From Ophiosphaerella korrae (taxonomy: Eukaryota; Ascomycota; Dothideomycetes; Pleosporales; Phaeosphaeriaceae): 64,000 nucleotides of DNA. The stretch covers positions 248,001 through 312,000 of the forward strand of contig JALNQF010000030.1 of assembly GCA_028456385.1 (NCBI GenBank). Direction: 5' to 3'. The notes under the pieces were generated by a model. The model was given only the letters and a program-made list of their open reading frames with translations. It searched no databases and was not told where the DNA came from. The position numbers were made by a program, and so were the translations under genes. Of the stretch, positions 20,600 through 31,837 are shown in pieces; positions within the stretch are counted from its first letter, which is position 1; each line of letters opens with the position of its first letter.

Positions 20600-21331
20600 T
20601 CACGCAATCGGCCTACTCCTCTCATCCTCAGGCATACGCATATACGCATCAATCGCAGCGGAAAACACGGCAAAGCCCGCACACCCAACGACGACAGCCT
20701 GGGGCCCCGCATTCCTGGCCAAAATGCCGCCGGTCAGACACCCTCCTGCAACGCCATTATACAAGTCGTTTTTTGCGCGCAGGCCCTCGATGGCGCACTC
20801 GGTGCCGGAGAAGATGGCGCCGACTTTGGCGAAGTTGCGGCCGGACGAGAGCGATGAGCGGTACATGTCGCGTAGGCCGGCGCGTAGCTGGGCGCGGAGG
20901 GGGAGGTCTGAGAGGGGGATTGGGGTGGTGGCGGTGGTGGCGGTGAGGGTTACGCTGGGGGATGAAGACGAGGAGACGATGCCGGATAAGGGGACGGCGG
21001 GTTTTGCGGCCGTGGTTGCGATGGGGAGGGGCTGCGACATGGGGGTGTCGTAGCGCATCTGGGAAACTGTGAGTCTACGTTTTTTTTTTTTTTTTTTTCC
21101 TTCCTCTTGGATCGGACGGGAGTGGGAGGGGGATATACGTACAGAGGCCATGAATAGCCCAAACATGGCGCCTAGGCCGCCGCCCATGACGCCTGCCATG
21201 ACGGTTTTGCCTAGGCACGATTCCATGCCCATTTGCATTGCTTTGACCATTTGTTGCTCTTGCTCGGACATGCCTGCGTTGGGGTTCATGGCGGCGGGGA
21301 GCATGCCTGGGGCGCCGGGGAAGGAAGACAT
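20600..21331 (-). CDS. TIM22, mitochondrial inner-membrane carrier translocase channel
   Basis: Exons 21331-21143 and 21058-20600 encode 215 residues. The protein has the Tim17/Tim22/Tim23 fold: a first hydrophobic segment, TVMAGVMGGGLGAMFGLFMA, then a loop, NFAKVGAIFSGTECAIEGLR with the family signature, and further glycine-rich segments (GGCLTGGILARNAG). The family inserts multispanning carrier proteins into the mitochondrial inner membrane as the pore of the TIM22 complex. The 84-bp intron (GTACGT to TTTCCCAG) has a run of 18 A just before its 3' end on the coding strand. It is a multiple of three and has no stop, so a retained form would add 28 residues including a lysine run. I prefer the acceptor CCCAG at 21059 because it keeps the frame and joins FMAS to MRYDTP, as in the family. 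Confidence 0.92.
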   Translation of the reverse strand: MSSFPGAPGMLPAAMNPNAGMSEQEQQMVKAMQMGMESCLGKTVMAGVMGGGLGAMFGLFMASVRISPSHSRPIQEEGKKKKKKRRLTVSQMRYDTPMSQPLPIATTAAKPAVPLSGIVSSSSSPSVTLTATTATTPIPLSDLPLRAQLRAGLRDMYRSSLSSGRNFAKVGAIFSGTECAIEGLRAKNDLYNGVAGGCLTGGILARNAGPQAVVVGCAGFAVFSAAIDAYMRMPEDERSRPIA

Positions 21332-21752
21332 GGCAGCAAGTTGTAGTGGGTGTGGTGGGATGGGAATGGGAATGGGAATGGGAATGGGAATTGCTGCGGG
21401 AGGAACTTTTGCGGAGTTGGGTGCGGAGGAGGGTGCGGAGGACGGAAGATGCCGGAGTGGGGCTTGGCAGCGAGGCTTCGAGAGGTAGGGCCGTGGTGGG
21501 TAATTAGTAGCGAGAATTGCAGTTCACCATATGGACTGAGGTTTCTATGGTTGTAATATCATTATGTGAATAAACTATCGTTCCGACAACACTGGTCAAC
21601 AACTCAGCGTCCAAATCTGCGCCATTCTCCTTCCATGCTTGTAAAACGTCTCTTCACCAAGCCTCCAAAATCTCCATACAACGTCTATGCACAGTCGCTA
21701 TATCTACATACATATAGTCATAATTCATTTTTTTTTTGAATATTCGTTGCCC
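21332..21752. other. TIM22 leader with hexamer repeat
   Basis: Directly upstream of TIM22 the plus strand shows about five copies of GGGAAT/TGGGAA (around 21358-21392), a short microsatellite in the probable 5' leader. The rest is the 3' flank of the next minus-strand gene. No gene is seen. Confidence 0.5.
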
Positions 21753-23567
21753 TTACACTAAATTGGACGGCGAAGTGGAACGGCCGATGTAGTCACCATG
21801 ACCGTGAGAAGCGCCCCTCGACTCGGGAGGCGGGGTGAGTTGCTTTTCCCACTCCTTCATGAGATGAGAGGCGGTACGCTTGAGGTTGTTAGGCGACAAC
21901 TTGACCAGGTCGGCCCAGGAGTTGCGCTTGGAGTCGCCGACAAGGTCGTCGGGGAGGCCGTTGGAGCTGGTGGTTGTAAGCGATGATGCCTTGCTATCAT
22001 GGCGCTTGGAGTGGTACCTGGTGCTCGTTCTTGAGCTGGCCGGGCCCGGCGAGGAAGGCGCATCTGACTCGTCTGAGCTGTCCTGGGCATCGACAGTCTT
22101 GGCTGCCATGTATGTGTCGGCAGTGTTGGGGGTTTCCCAGTTATCCCATTCTTCTTCTTCTTCCTCCACCACGCTTCGGGTCTGCTTCTGTGGGGTTTGA
22201 GCGGACTTGTTTGTGTGAGCCTTCTTGTTGAGGAGAGATGAGGTCTTGGGCTCACTCAGGCCGTTCTCCTGCCAGAAGTCGTCTCCGATCGATCCGGTGC
22301 GTTGCGATGGCTTCTTCGAGCTCGCTGACCGGCTGAGAGACGGCCGGCCAGTGGATGCTTTTCGTGTGCCCTTGATCAGCGGGTCCCTGGCGTTGGATGC
22401 AGAGCTCTCGCCGTTGACGGCCTCGTCACCAACAGTAGCCTGCCGTATGTCCTCGATAAAGGTGAAAAGCCCGTTCTTGAGGTCGGTGGCCATTTTGGTG
22501 CCAGCGCGGATGAGCTGCTCGCGTTGGATAGTTGGCAGTTCGGACACGTCGTAACGCTCGGCGCTTCCGGTGTCGATGAGCTGCTTGGGGAGGTCAGACG
22601 GGACGGGTGATGGTGCAGGGAGCTCGGGCTCCTTGTGGACAGGGTCTTCAGTTTGGAGGTCGAGTGGCTGGGGGAACGAGGGGGCATAGGCCTTGTCGGG
22701 AGACAGGAGAGACAAGGTGCGTAAATGACGCGAGCCACTGAAGACCTTGCGCTGCGAGTTCTTTGCAGTGGCAAGATGGGCCTTCCGGCGTTCCGCCGCC
22801 TGCTGCATGGACACGGAAGAGTTGCTGCTGCCGTCGTCTTCGTGGTCAGATGAAATATCAATCAGCTGGGTGCTGATGGGCGCCACGGGCACAATCTTGC
22901 GGACATGGTTGCGTCGCTTGTTGGCTTCATGGAGAGCGTAGTGCTTCTTGAGCGTCTTCAGGTCGGCCTCGGCCTTGTTGAGCTCCTCCTTCAGCTCGAG
23001 CACAAACCGCTCCTGGGCAGCGAGGACGGCGAGGATGTTGGTCTCGGAGGGCGAGGCAGTGCCGTCCGGGGAGGACGCTGTCGAGGGCGCGATCCAGGAG
23101 GCAGGCCGCGAGCGAGGCGAGCTGGCGGTGGAATTGGGGCCGGCAATGGGGAATTGGAGAGACAGACGCTTGCCCTGGCCGACGACGTCGACCTGGGAGG
23201 TCGTCTTGGAACGGGCGTGTGGCATGGCGGGCTTCGGCGAGGGCAAGGAGGCAGTGGTGGTGGGAGAGAAGGCGGTGGGAGGTGTGCAAGAGGCGCCGGC
23301 GGTGGACTGGTCTCGTCTGCTCCTGTCCAGGCCCGTATGCGGACGGGCACGGTCCATGGTTGAACCGCGGACGCAAGAAACAGAGGAAGCGGAGCTGGTG
23401 GGCTTGAGCAGGCACGCAAAACTGCTGAGGCGGAGGCGTTGCAAGAGTCGGTGTAGGGTAAGCGAGCAGGTGGCTGGCGACCCGGGCCCACAAATTGCCA
23501 GGACGAGGAAGCGCACGACGATAGACGCTGGGAAGCACTGCAGGCAGGCCTTCAGCAGAGGGTCCAT
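21753..23567 (-). CDS. DUF4048-like low-complexity protein
   Basis: The open frame allows 604 residues from ATG 23567, but the first 70 residues are composed like a leader, and ATG 23357 (MDRARPHTG, giving 534 residues) is an equally good start. The recognisable part is RLSLQFPI followed about 45 residues later by LAVLAAQERFVLELKEELNK, a coiled-coil core typical of fungal DUF4048-type proteins. The rest is rich in Ser, Pro, Thr and Glu, with an acidic run, VVEEEEEEWDNWET. No membrane segment or catalytic motif is seen. It is probably a disordered adaptor or regulatory protein; the function is unknown. It is transcribed in the same direction as TIM22 and away from the kinase at 24733. Confidence 0.75.
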   Translation of the reverse strand: MDPLLKACLQCFPASIVVRFLVLAICGPGSPATCSLTLHRLLQRLRLSSFACLLKPTSSASSVSCVRGSTMDRARPHTGLDRSRRDQSTAGASCTPPTAFSPTTTASLPSPKPAMPHARSKTTSQVDVVGQGKRLSLQFPIAGPNSTASSPRSRPASWIAPSTASSPDGTASPSETNILAVLAAQERFVLELKEELNKAEADLKTLKKHYALHEANKRRNHVRKIVPVAPISTQLIDISSDHEDDGSSNSSVSMQQAAERRKAHLATAKNSQRKVFSGSRHLRTLSLLSPDKAYAPSFPQPLDLQTEDPVHKEPELPAPSPVPSDLPKQLIDTGSAERYDVSELPTIQREQLIRAGTKMATDLKNGLFTFIEDIRQATVGDEAVNGESSASNARDPLIKGTRKASTGRPSLSRSASSKKPSQRTGSIGDDFWQENGLSEPKTSSLLNKKAHTNKSAQTPQKQTRSVVEEEEEEWDNWETPNTADTYMAAKTVDAQDSSDESDAPSSPGPASSRTSTRYHSKRHDSKASSLTTTSSNGLPDDLVGDSKRNSWADLVKLSPNNLKRTASHLMKEWEKQLTPPPESRGASHGHGDYIGRSTSPSNLV

Positions 23568-24732
23568 ATCTTCACGCGATGGCTGCCGGTATCAGGGCGT
23601 GAGAGCAGCTACATAGCATCCTATAGCACATTCACGCTGTCGGCAGTGCCTAGGTGGTGCCGTAGTCTTTGTGTCCACGCGGTAGTCTTTGCGAGTCGGC
23701 TCGGCCAATTTGGGGCATTCTCCCTGAGCAATTTCCAAGGGTGCGCCTGCTTACGGCTAGTTTTGTTGACACGGTAAAACCGTCTGCTGTGTAGTTGTAG
23801 ATAGCTGATCAACGAGAGGAAAGACTGGTCCATCTCATGGGGATCTGGCAAGACGACTGCACATGCACAACGCAGGCATACAGCTGCTGCCATCGCTTCC
23901 ATCCTATAGGGAAAGCAGCTCCAGGGTGCTCAAATTGGCGGCACCATCACCACTGGCAACAGGCAATGACCGCCAGCCGTCTGTGCCAGCCTCTAGCTCC
24001 CGCTGCGCATGAAACACGAAATTGCCATCGTGCCCTCCGTCGTCTGGTGGCCTTCGCCATGACCCTCTGGAATGGGGGTCCTCATGGTTTTGGGGACGGA
24101 GACATGCCATTGGCCTCATCTAATCTCCGCCCCACCCCTGTCCAAATATTTGGTCTGGCACGCCTCGGCCCATGCGAGGATTCAGAGACGCGGCCAATTG
24201 TGAGGCAACCCAGCGCGTGCTGTGTAGCGTGTGGTTGCGTGGTAGTGCCGGCAGACAGCCGCTGCTGCATCTGCCCGCATCTCATGCAGGGCCATTTTGA
24301 GTGTGCAAAACGGGGCTGCTGCAGGTACTCGAGGCTATGCCATAGTACCCAGGTGCCTGTGTCCCTCTCGATATCGAGACGCAGTCCACCACTCTGCATT
24401 TATTAAGGACACACTGCCCCAAACCTTGCTATAAATCCTATGATACCGGCGGCGTCCACATCTGCCCTGGGCCCCTCGCCACAGGTCGGTGCGGCGGGGT
24501 GTGCTCTTTGTTTGGCTGGCCCGTTGCTGTGGTGATGGGGACCCTGCACCCATTGGCCATACTCCAATATCACCACCACGGCAGCCAACCCCATCACTGC
24601 TACCACACCTATTTCTACGCAACAATCCTACCCCCAGGCGCCCGCCGTCCGTCTCTCCGCCCTGGCTTCCCCAACTGCCACCACCACCATTTCTGAGCAC
24701 AAATACAACGCGCTCGGCGTGCAATCGACGCA
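23568..24732. other. Divergent promoter region, 1.2 kb
   Basis: This lies between the start of the DUF4048-like gene and the start of the kinase gene, so it should hold both promoters. A 189-codon plus-strand frame at 23837-24406 is Cys-rich near its end (CCVACGCVVVPADSRCCICP) but overlaps antisense frames and has no clear homologue to my knowledge. I do not call it a gene. Confidence 0.45.
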
Positions 24733-27009
24733 ATGGCGGAGAATTACCAGGTCATGGAGGAGCTGGGCAGTACGTCTTAGTCTCGGCAAATAGCGCCGCA
24801 CAAGCTTATCGTGATGCAGGTGGGAGCTTTGGAAAGGTGTACAAGGCTGTAGACAGGCGAACCGGCGAGATAGTTGCCATCAAACACGTACGCGCACTGC
24901 TCGAAACAACACCACCACCACCGCTTACCCATGCTAGATTGACCTCGAGGATAGCAGCGAAGAGCTCGCAGATATCCAGGCCGAGATCGCCCTGCTGAGC
25001 ACCTGCCACAGCCCCTACATCACCGAGTATAAGACGAGCTTCGTCAAAGGCGTCAAGTTGTGGATCGTCATGGAATTTCTAGGCGGAGGCTCTGCTGCAG
25101 ACATGGTACGTCATCACAGCCATGGCGCCCTTACCCCTTACCGGATAGTGTACTAACAGCCACAGCTGGCACCAGGCCCCGTACCTGAGGCTCACATCGC
25201 CATCATGTCCCGAGAACTTCTACTGGGACTCGACTACCTTCACTCCACTGGCAAAATCCACCGAGACATCAAGGCTGCCAATGTCCTTCTCACCGACCAA
25301 GGCCGAGTCAAGCTCGCTGATTTTGGCGTTGCAGCACAATTGACCAACATGAAGTCACAGCGCATGACGTTTGTCGGTACTCCATTCTGGATGGCCCCAG
25401 AAGTCATTCAGGAAGCTGGCTATGACTTCAGAGCAGACGTCTGGTCACTTGGCATCACAGCCATGGAGTTGGCAGAAGGTGCACCACCCCACGCTGGCTC
25501 ACATCCAATGAAGGTCCTCTTCACCATCCCCAAAAACCCAGCTCCTCGTCTCGAAGGCGACCAATGGAGTAAGGACTTCAAGGACTTCATTGCTCAATGC
25601 CTAATCAAGGATCCTGATCGACGAGCAACAGCCAAGGAGCTACTAAGACACCGCTTCATCCAACGCGCAGGCAAGGTCGAGGCCCTGCGAGAGTTAGTCG
25701 AGCGCAAGCAGATGTGGGAAGCACAGAGAGACCAGCAAGCCGCCTCCCATCCGAAATACTATGAAGAAACCATGTACGTGCAAGATAAGATAGAACATGC
25801 ATTGAATATGAATATCTGCTAACCCTTACTAGGGTTGACCTATCTCCAAGAGCCGAAGAAGATGAGTGGGTATTTGACACAGTCCGGCCTCGCACAGCTA
25901 CGAAAGCACATGAAACGACCAGACGGCGCAAGGTCGCGCGCATACCCTCGACAGATGCGGCTGCTGTTGCGTCCATGATGCAACGCATGGATCTCGATGC
26001 CGCTCCATTAGGCGACGTGACCGACTCGCCAGTACGTGAGCACCGACGACCGACTTCGCAAAGAACATCGCATGCCACAGCACTCCGAGTCCCGTCTGGT
26101 GCCACCCCTACCGCCCGCCGCATTAGCAATGTACCAAAACAGCCTCTGGGTGTCGACCTTACCTTTGGCAACTCTCCCTCCACAGTGCGCCATTTCAAAC
26201 GTGTCTCTAGTGGAGAACCCCGAGCGGCTCTACGGTCAAATCCTCCCAATAACCCAAGTAATTTGAACAGCCAGGCCTTCCAGCCCAATCCCGAAGCCCG
26301 TACATTCCGACCATCGCCACCCAACTCAAATCACCCTCTCGACATTAACAACGAGAACACGCCCCCGGCACCAGACTACCCCCCTATAGCCGTCACCAAA
26401 GACGCTCTATACGGACGCCGAGCCTACAGCAAAGTTCTCGACTCCGTCTTCCAAGAAGCTTACTCAGAAACTGCGTCCCCCCACCAACGTGAGGCTATCG
26501 CACGCGTCGGCCAAGCCTGGCAACAACTCGACGAAGTCGACCCCCAAGGCGAATTCCTACTCCTAAAGTCCATGATCGACCGCCTCAAAGCTGACCCCAA
26601 AATCGCATCTGCCCTCGGCCTTGACTCCCCCACCCCCACCCCCACCTCCTCCCCCTCTCCCCGCAAACACAATACCAACACCAGCGAAACAAGCCTCAGT
26701 GGGACTACCGTCCACGGCACCGGCACAACCCGCATCCGCTCCAACACCGCTGCAACCGCTGACTCGGCGGCGTCTCCGGCCAAACATACCAAGCTCGTCA
26801 TGGCGCCCGCAAATCCCCACCTCAAATCCCACCGCCGCCGTCAGAGCGCCTTCGTCGTCGGTGACAAACACGTTGTCGAGGCGGCGCCCCTGGATGAGAA
26901 GAAACTACCTGGCTATGTCGAGAAGGGCATGGAGCAGCAGGGCTTGTTGGCGGATATCTTGTACGGCCAGTGGATGAGCGGTGTGAGGTCGCGGTGGCCT
27001 GTTTCATAA
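24733..27009 (+). CDS. Germinal-centre-type STE20 kinase (POD-6/Nak1/Kic1-like)
   Basis: Five exons (24733-24769, 24820-24887, 24938-25105, 25166-25773, 25833-27009) encode 685 residues. The kinase domain is N-terminal: [13 protein letters not shown] (P-loop), VAIKHIDLED (catalytic Lys), [13 protein letters not shown] (catalytic loop), [20 protein letters not shown] (activation segment). The tail contains a Ser/Pro/Thr-rich linker and a helical C-terminal block, [20 protein letters not shown], shared with fungal POD-6/Nak1/Kic1 kinases. Those kinases act upstream of the NDR kinase (COT1/Orb6/Cbk1) in polar growth and septation. Introns are 50-60 bp with standard signals, two with TACTAAC or close variants. 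Start: the first exon is short, and ATG 24733 directly precedes the kinase fold ([12 protein letters not shown]). Confidence 0.92.
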
Positions 27010-28363
27010 CCTATTTGTCGTGAACCATTAGACGACCTTTTAGGGAGTTTTTTTTTTTTTTTTTTTTTTTAGCTAGTTTACGGCATGGGGTTTTGCGTGC
27101 TGGTTAGCAAGCGGCGTGGAAAGCATGATTATGAGGTTTTAGCGATGGTGGGGGGGGGTCAAACGGCGTTTTTGTTTTGGGATGCATGGTTGGCGTTTTG
27201 GGGGTCTGGTGTGTGAGAGAGTGTGAGTGGGTGGGTGATAATGAATTAATGGCTGTGTATTGCTTGAGTGAAGAGAGTGTGCTTTAAGAGTTTGTAGGTG
27301 ATGTTTTGTGATGGTATTTGTCGTTCAAGCTGAGTTTGGATGGCGTAGAGGAGAGATGTGGCTTCGATGGCTTAGTGGAAATGATCATGTGATACAGGTC
27401 AGTATGAGCATATTTGATGCAACCGTTCTTGCATTGCCGACTTGGACGCAGCAGCCATTGTAGACGAATTGCCTAACCTAATCGTGTTATGTATGGCCAA
27501 GTTTTGCTCCATTTTTCTTTCATATCGTGTTTAAAGCCTGAATTAGGGTAAAAATAAGCTTCATCGGTAAGCATGGCGTACTACTGACTTCGGGTTGTAT
27601 TTAGTGTGTTCTACGAAATATGTCAATACCGGGTCAAAGTAACGGTATTGGATGGCTTTGGGTATTATGTGATGATGCTTTGTGGACTGGTTTTCGACAT
27701 GAGATGTTGTACCTTGATGGAACAACGACACCTGAGTCTTACTGTAGAATTCAGTCCTTACGTTCAATCCCTACTAACTTGTAAATGTCAGTTCGCGATT
27801 TTATTAGGAATATTGAAATATCTCACGCACAAATTTAATGGTAACAGGACAATGGGGATTTATCTTCGGATACCGGAACGTTGTCGTGGTCAATTTGCCG
27901 CCTGCAATGCTTAGCGGCAATATAAAATCCCGAGCGGAAAGTACTCTAAGCACTTTCCCACGAACAACATCATGGCCTGGTTCCTGACTCCTCGTCGCAA
28001 AGACGTATCAAATGACGCAATTAAAGCATGGCTCGCTTTGCTGGGTATGCTCAATGATGAGGATCTGCCGCTAAACATGTACCCCGCAGCCACCCGAAGC
28101 CATCCGTCGCTCTGCATCATGTCGCATTACACCAATCATCACCCTCCAATCTTGACAACCTTCCATATTCAGATAGTAATGCCCCCTGTAGATATCCCAC
28201 TTGGTCACGGCATTCTAGATACATCATAGGCACAAGACTTGTAGCTAGGCACGGCAGGTCACATCGTGTCAATGCCAAGGGATATGAAATGGGGATAAAT
28301 AGAACATGTGGGGAGGAATGTACCTCCTCTTGGTGAAGTTTGGACTCTTTAGGATCGCTAAGA
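27010..28363. other. Intergenic, 1.35 kb
   Basis: It begins with the kinase 3' flank, which contains a run of over 20 T at about 27048-27070. Scattered short frames (27606-27914, 27972-28229 plus) have no domain. The end should hold the promoter of the GH92 gene. No gene is supported. Confidence 0.5.
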
Positions 28364-31060
28364 ATGGGTCTGTTGATGAGAAAGACTGCTGTCGCGGCAG
28401 TCTGCTGCTCGTTATTTACATCAACGAATGCCCAGAATCGTACAGTGAAATCAGGATATGACTATGTAGACCCACTTATTGGAACGACGAATGGAGGTAT
28501 GTCTTTTTTTTTTTTTTTCAACGTAAATCAGGGTATAGATACTGACAATGCTAGGACATGTGTATCCAGGCGCAACACTGCCTTTCGGTAAGACCGATTG
28601 CATAGGGCTGAAGTCCATTTTAACGTTTCTCAGGTATGGCGAAAGCCGGACCAGATGTATATGGTGAAAACCAAGGTGGTTTTGCGTCTGACGATAGTCC
28701 CATTTACGGCTTCTCGCATATGCACGACAGTGGTACTGGCGGTTCGCCTTCGCTGGGCAACTTTCCCATATTCGCGCAATCAGGCTGTCCAAACGGCGAC
28801 ATCAATGCGTGTAAATATACCTACTGGGAGCGTATGATTAGTCGCAAATATGGCTCTGTGAAGGCGCGACCGGGATACTTCGATATTACTTTGGCAAACA
28901 ACATCAGGACGGAAATGACGGTCACAAATCGGACAGCTTTGTATCGCTTCACGTTTCCCGAGACACCAGTAACACCAAATACGCCGCCGAACCCGCATAT
29001 CCTTGTTGATTTGAAGGATCTTCCCAACACTCGAAGTGAAGGTAACATTACAGTGTATGCGAAGACCGGGCGCATCACAGGCGGCGGACGTTTCGAGCCC
29101 TCGTTTGGCATTGGGACATACCAGTCCTACTTCTGCCTGGACTTTGGCGGCGCAAAAGTCAAAGATGCTGGAGTATGGACAAACTCGCGAGCCTCACGGG
29201 CAACGAGCATCAAGATTATTCCAGGCGATATGAGAAAAACGCCAAGTCCCAGGCCGGCAGGTGGCTGGGTACGGTTCGAGAAGCCAAACAAGAACAATCA
29301 AATCATCGCCCGCGTTGGAATGAGTTTTATCAGCGAGGAACAGGCGTGTGCTAATGCAGAGCGCGAAATCCCTGGCAACAATTTCGACGGCATTGTCAAA
29401 GCTGCGGAGAAGGCGTGGCGAGCGAAACTCGATGTCATCACTATCAAGGACGGCGGGGTTGGTAATGTCTTTTTAAAAACATTCTGGAGTGGAGTGTATC
29501 GGACTATGATCAGTCCACAAGATTACACGGGAGAGAATCCGCTCTGGAAGTCTAGTGAGCCGTATTTTGATTCCTTTTATTGCATTTGGGATTCGTTCAG
29601 GAGTATTCATCCACTTTTGACCTTGTTGGATCCGCATAGTCAAACATTGATGGTGAGGAGTTTGCTGGATACGTATGTGCATCAAGGGTGGTTGCCGGAT
29701 TGTAGGATGAGTTTATGCAAAGGTAAGTAAATATAATATACTCATAAGTTGCTTGATTTTTGCCAATAACATTTCACAGGACTCACACAAGGTGGTTCAA
29801 ATGCTGATATTGTTATTGTCGACGCGTATCTCAAGAATATTACTGCGGGCATAGACTGGAAGCTTGCTTATGAAGCCCTGATCAAAGACGCTGAAGTCGA
29901 GCCTCCGAATTGGGATGTCGAGGGTATTTGATCCTACACTTCCCCATGCTTCTCTCTCCAGCCCTCACTGACACATATCAGGTCGTGGCGGCCTCGAGTC
30001 CTGGAAAAATCTGGGCTACATTCCGACTGAAAACATCGATATCATTGGTGTAGGCACCGAAACCCGTAGTATATCCCGCACTGTCGAATATGCCTACAAC
30101 GACTTTGCTATTGCAACTCTAGCTCGCGCTCTCAATCATCCAGAAGACTATCAGAAGTACCTCTCACGTTCAGGTAACTGGCGCAACATGTTCAAGCCCG
30201 ACCAACGTAGCATAGTTAACGGCATCGACACTGGATTCCAAGGCTTCCTTCAACCGCGTTATTTGAACGGTACATGGGGCTACCAAGACCCCATTTTCTG
30301 CAGTCCTTTGCAGGAATTCACGGGATGTTACCTCAACCCGTCAGGCCGCGAAACCTACGAAGGTCCCGTATGGCTCTACACATTTTACGTTCCCGGTGAT
30401 ATGGCCACCCTAATCTCCACCCTTGGCGGCCGCGATACCTTTGTGCAACGTTTGAATTGGCTCCACGAGTCTGGCGTCCTGTACATAGGCGATGAACAAG
30501 CATTTCTCAAACTCTTCCTCTACCACTACGCCGGCCGCCCTGCCCTCTCATCTTTCCGCGCCCACCAATACATACCATCTCTCTTCAACGACACAGTATC
30601 CGGCATCCCAGGGAATGACGACTCCGGTGCCATGGGCTCGTTCGCTGCATTTGTACTCATGGGGTTGTTCCCAAACGCAGGGCAAGACGTGTACTTTATT
30701 ATTCCGCCGTTCTTTCAACAAGTGTCGATTAAAAACGGGCAGACGGGCAAGACAGCAACGATTAGAAACGTCAACTTTGATGCTGCGCATAAGAACATCT
30801 ATATCCAGTCTGCGACCTTAGATGGCAAACCGTATACGCGGAATTGGTTACAGCATAGATTTTTCTTGGAAGGTGGTACATTGGAGCTGGTGCTGGGGCC
30901 GACGGAGAGCAGGTGGGGGACGGGCGCGCAGGATGTGCCGCCGAGTTTGGGGCCATTTGGGAATGGGACGGGGAATTGGACGGGGAACGGGACGATGGTG
31001 AAGAAGAGGTGGGAAATGCGGAAGCCGAATATGGACTTTAAGTTTGGGTCGGGTGTTTGA
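28364..31060 (+). CDS. Secreted GH92 alpha-1,2-mannosidase
   Basis: Five exons (28364-28496, 28555-28587, 28634-29722, 29780-29923, 29982-31060) encode 825 residues. The first about 25 residues form a signal peptide, so the enzyme is likely exported. GH92 blocks are clear: DYVDPLIGTTNGGHVYPGAT, YGFSHMHDSGTGG, FWSGVYRTMISPQ, PYFDSFYCIWDSFR, GNDDSGAMGSFAAF. The family consists of calcium-dependent inverting exo-alpha-mannosidases that trim mannan or N-glycans; the DDSGAMG acid stretch carries the likely catalytic base. The second exon is only 33 bp. Intron 1 has a run of 16 T. The C-terminus has an Asn/Gly-rich tail (GNGTGNWTGNGT) with several glycosylation sites. A frame upstream of 28364 begins only with TTG, so I chose ATG 28364. 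Confidence 0.94.
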
Positions 31061-31837
31061 ATGGTGGACGTGTGGGGGAATAGGTTGAGAAGCTGAAGAT
31101 ACTTTCTATTTGAATATACTGCAGTGTGGGAATTTGTACCTCCACTCGCGAGGAACTATACCTATGACTTGTATCCTGTTTTTTTTTTCGAAATGTATGT
31201 GACACCAGTAAGATTGGCAAGTTACGAGCTTGCGTGACTGGGCCCTGCTCGTGGAATTGCGCCTTCACGGGGCTGCGCTGCGCAAGGAGATCATCCTAGC
31301 CAAATTGATGTGAGTAAGCACATGTCGAGTTACACAGCCCTCCCCAGCGCGTCATCTGCCGACATCCAACTTCTCCAACATGTAAACTGAGATCCAAACC
31401 TTGAGCGCACTAATACCTTTTTTTTTTTCAGTCTACAAAATATTCTACCCTTGATACGATCAAATCAATCTTTCAGGGGATGCTTTGCGCTAAGGGCAGC
31501 GGGTTCCTAGCGCATATCAGGTTCTTACGAGCCCGGGGCGCTGGTAAAAAAACGTGCGATAGAGATCGGTGTGTCCTCGTCCTAGTACAGTGAGTCAACG
31601 ATTGGCTAGCCTATTCATGAACAGTGGTATATTCAAGGTGAGCCCTCCTCGCACTTCAACTGCCAACTCTGATTCATCAGATTTTTGTATCTTGGATAGC
31701 TTAGTGACCTTGTACAAAACCATTCTTTTTTTTTTTTTTTTTTTTGGTTGGTTAGTGACTTTTCCTTAGACAACTACAAATTGTCTAATTCGTTGAATTG
31801 AAATCTGGGCCTCTCAAGAGTGTTTGCAGGAGCGAAA
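31061..31837. other. Intergenic with T-runs
   Basis: No gene is supported. There are three poly-T tracts on the plus strand (near 31182, 31420 and 31727-31745), and a short frame at 31569-31769 is just sequence around the last. The end precedes the first F-box-like paralogue. Confidence 0.5.

Noticed and set aside
22948..23616. 222-codon plus-strand frame
   Set aside because: Antisense to the DUF4048-like gene, in which the minus strand shows the coiled-coil core.
27048..27070. Long T run as a possible RNA polymerase III terminator
   Set aside because: No tRNA or other Pol III gene with A/B boxes was found upstream; similar T runs occur in several introns and 3' flanks of the window.
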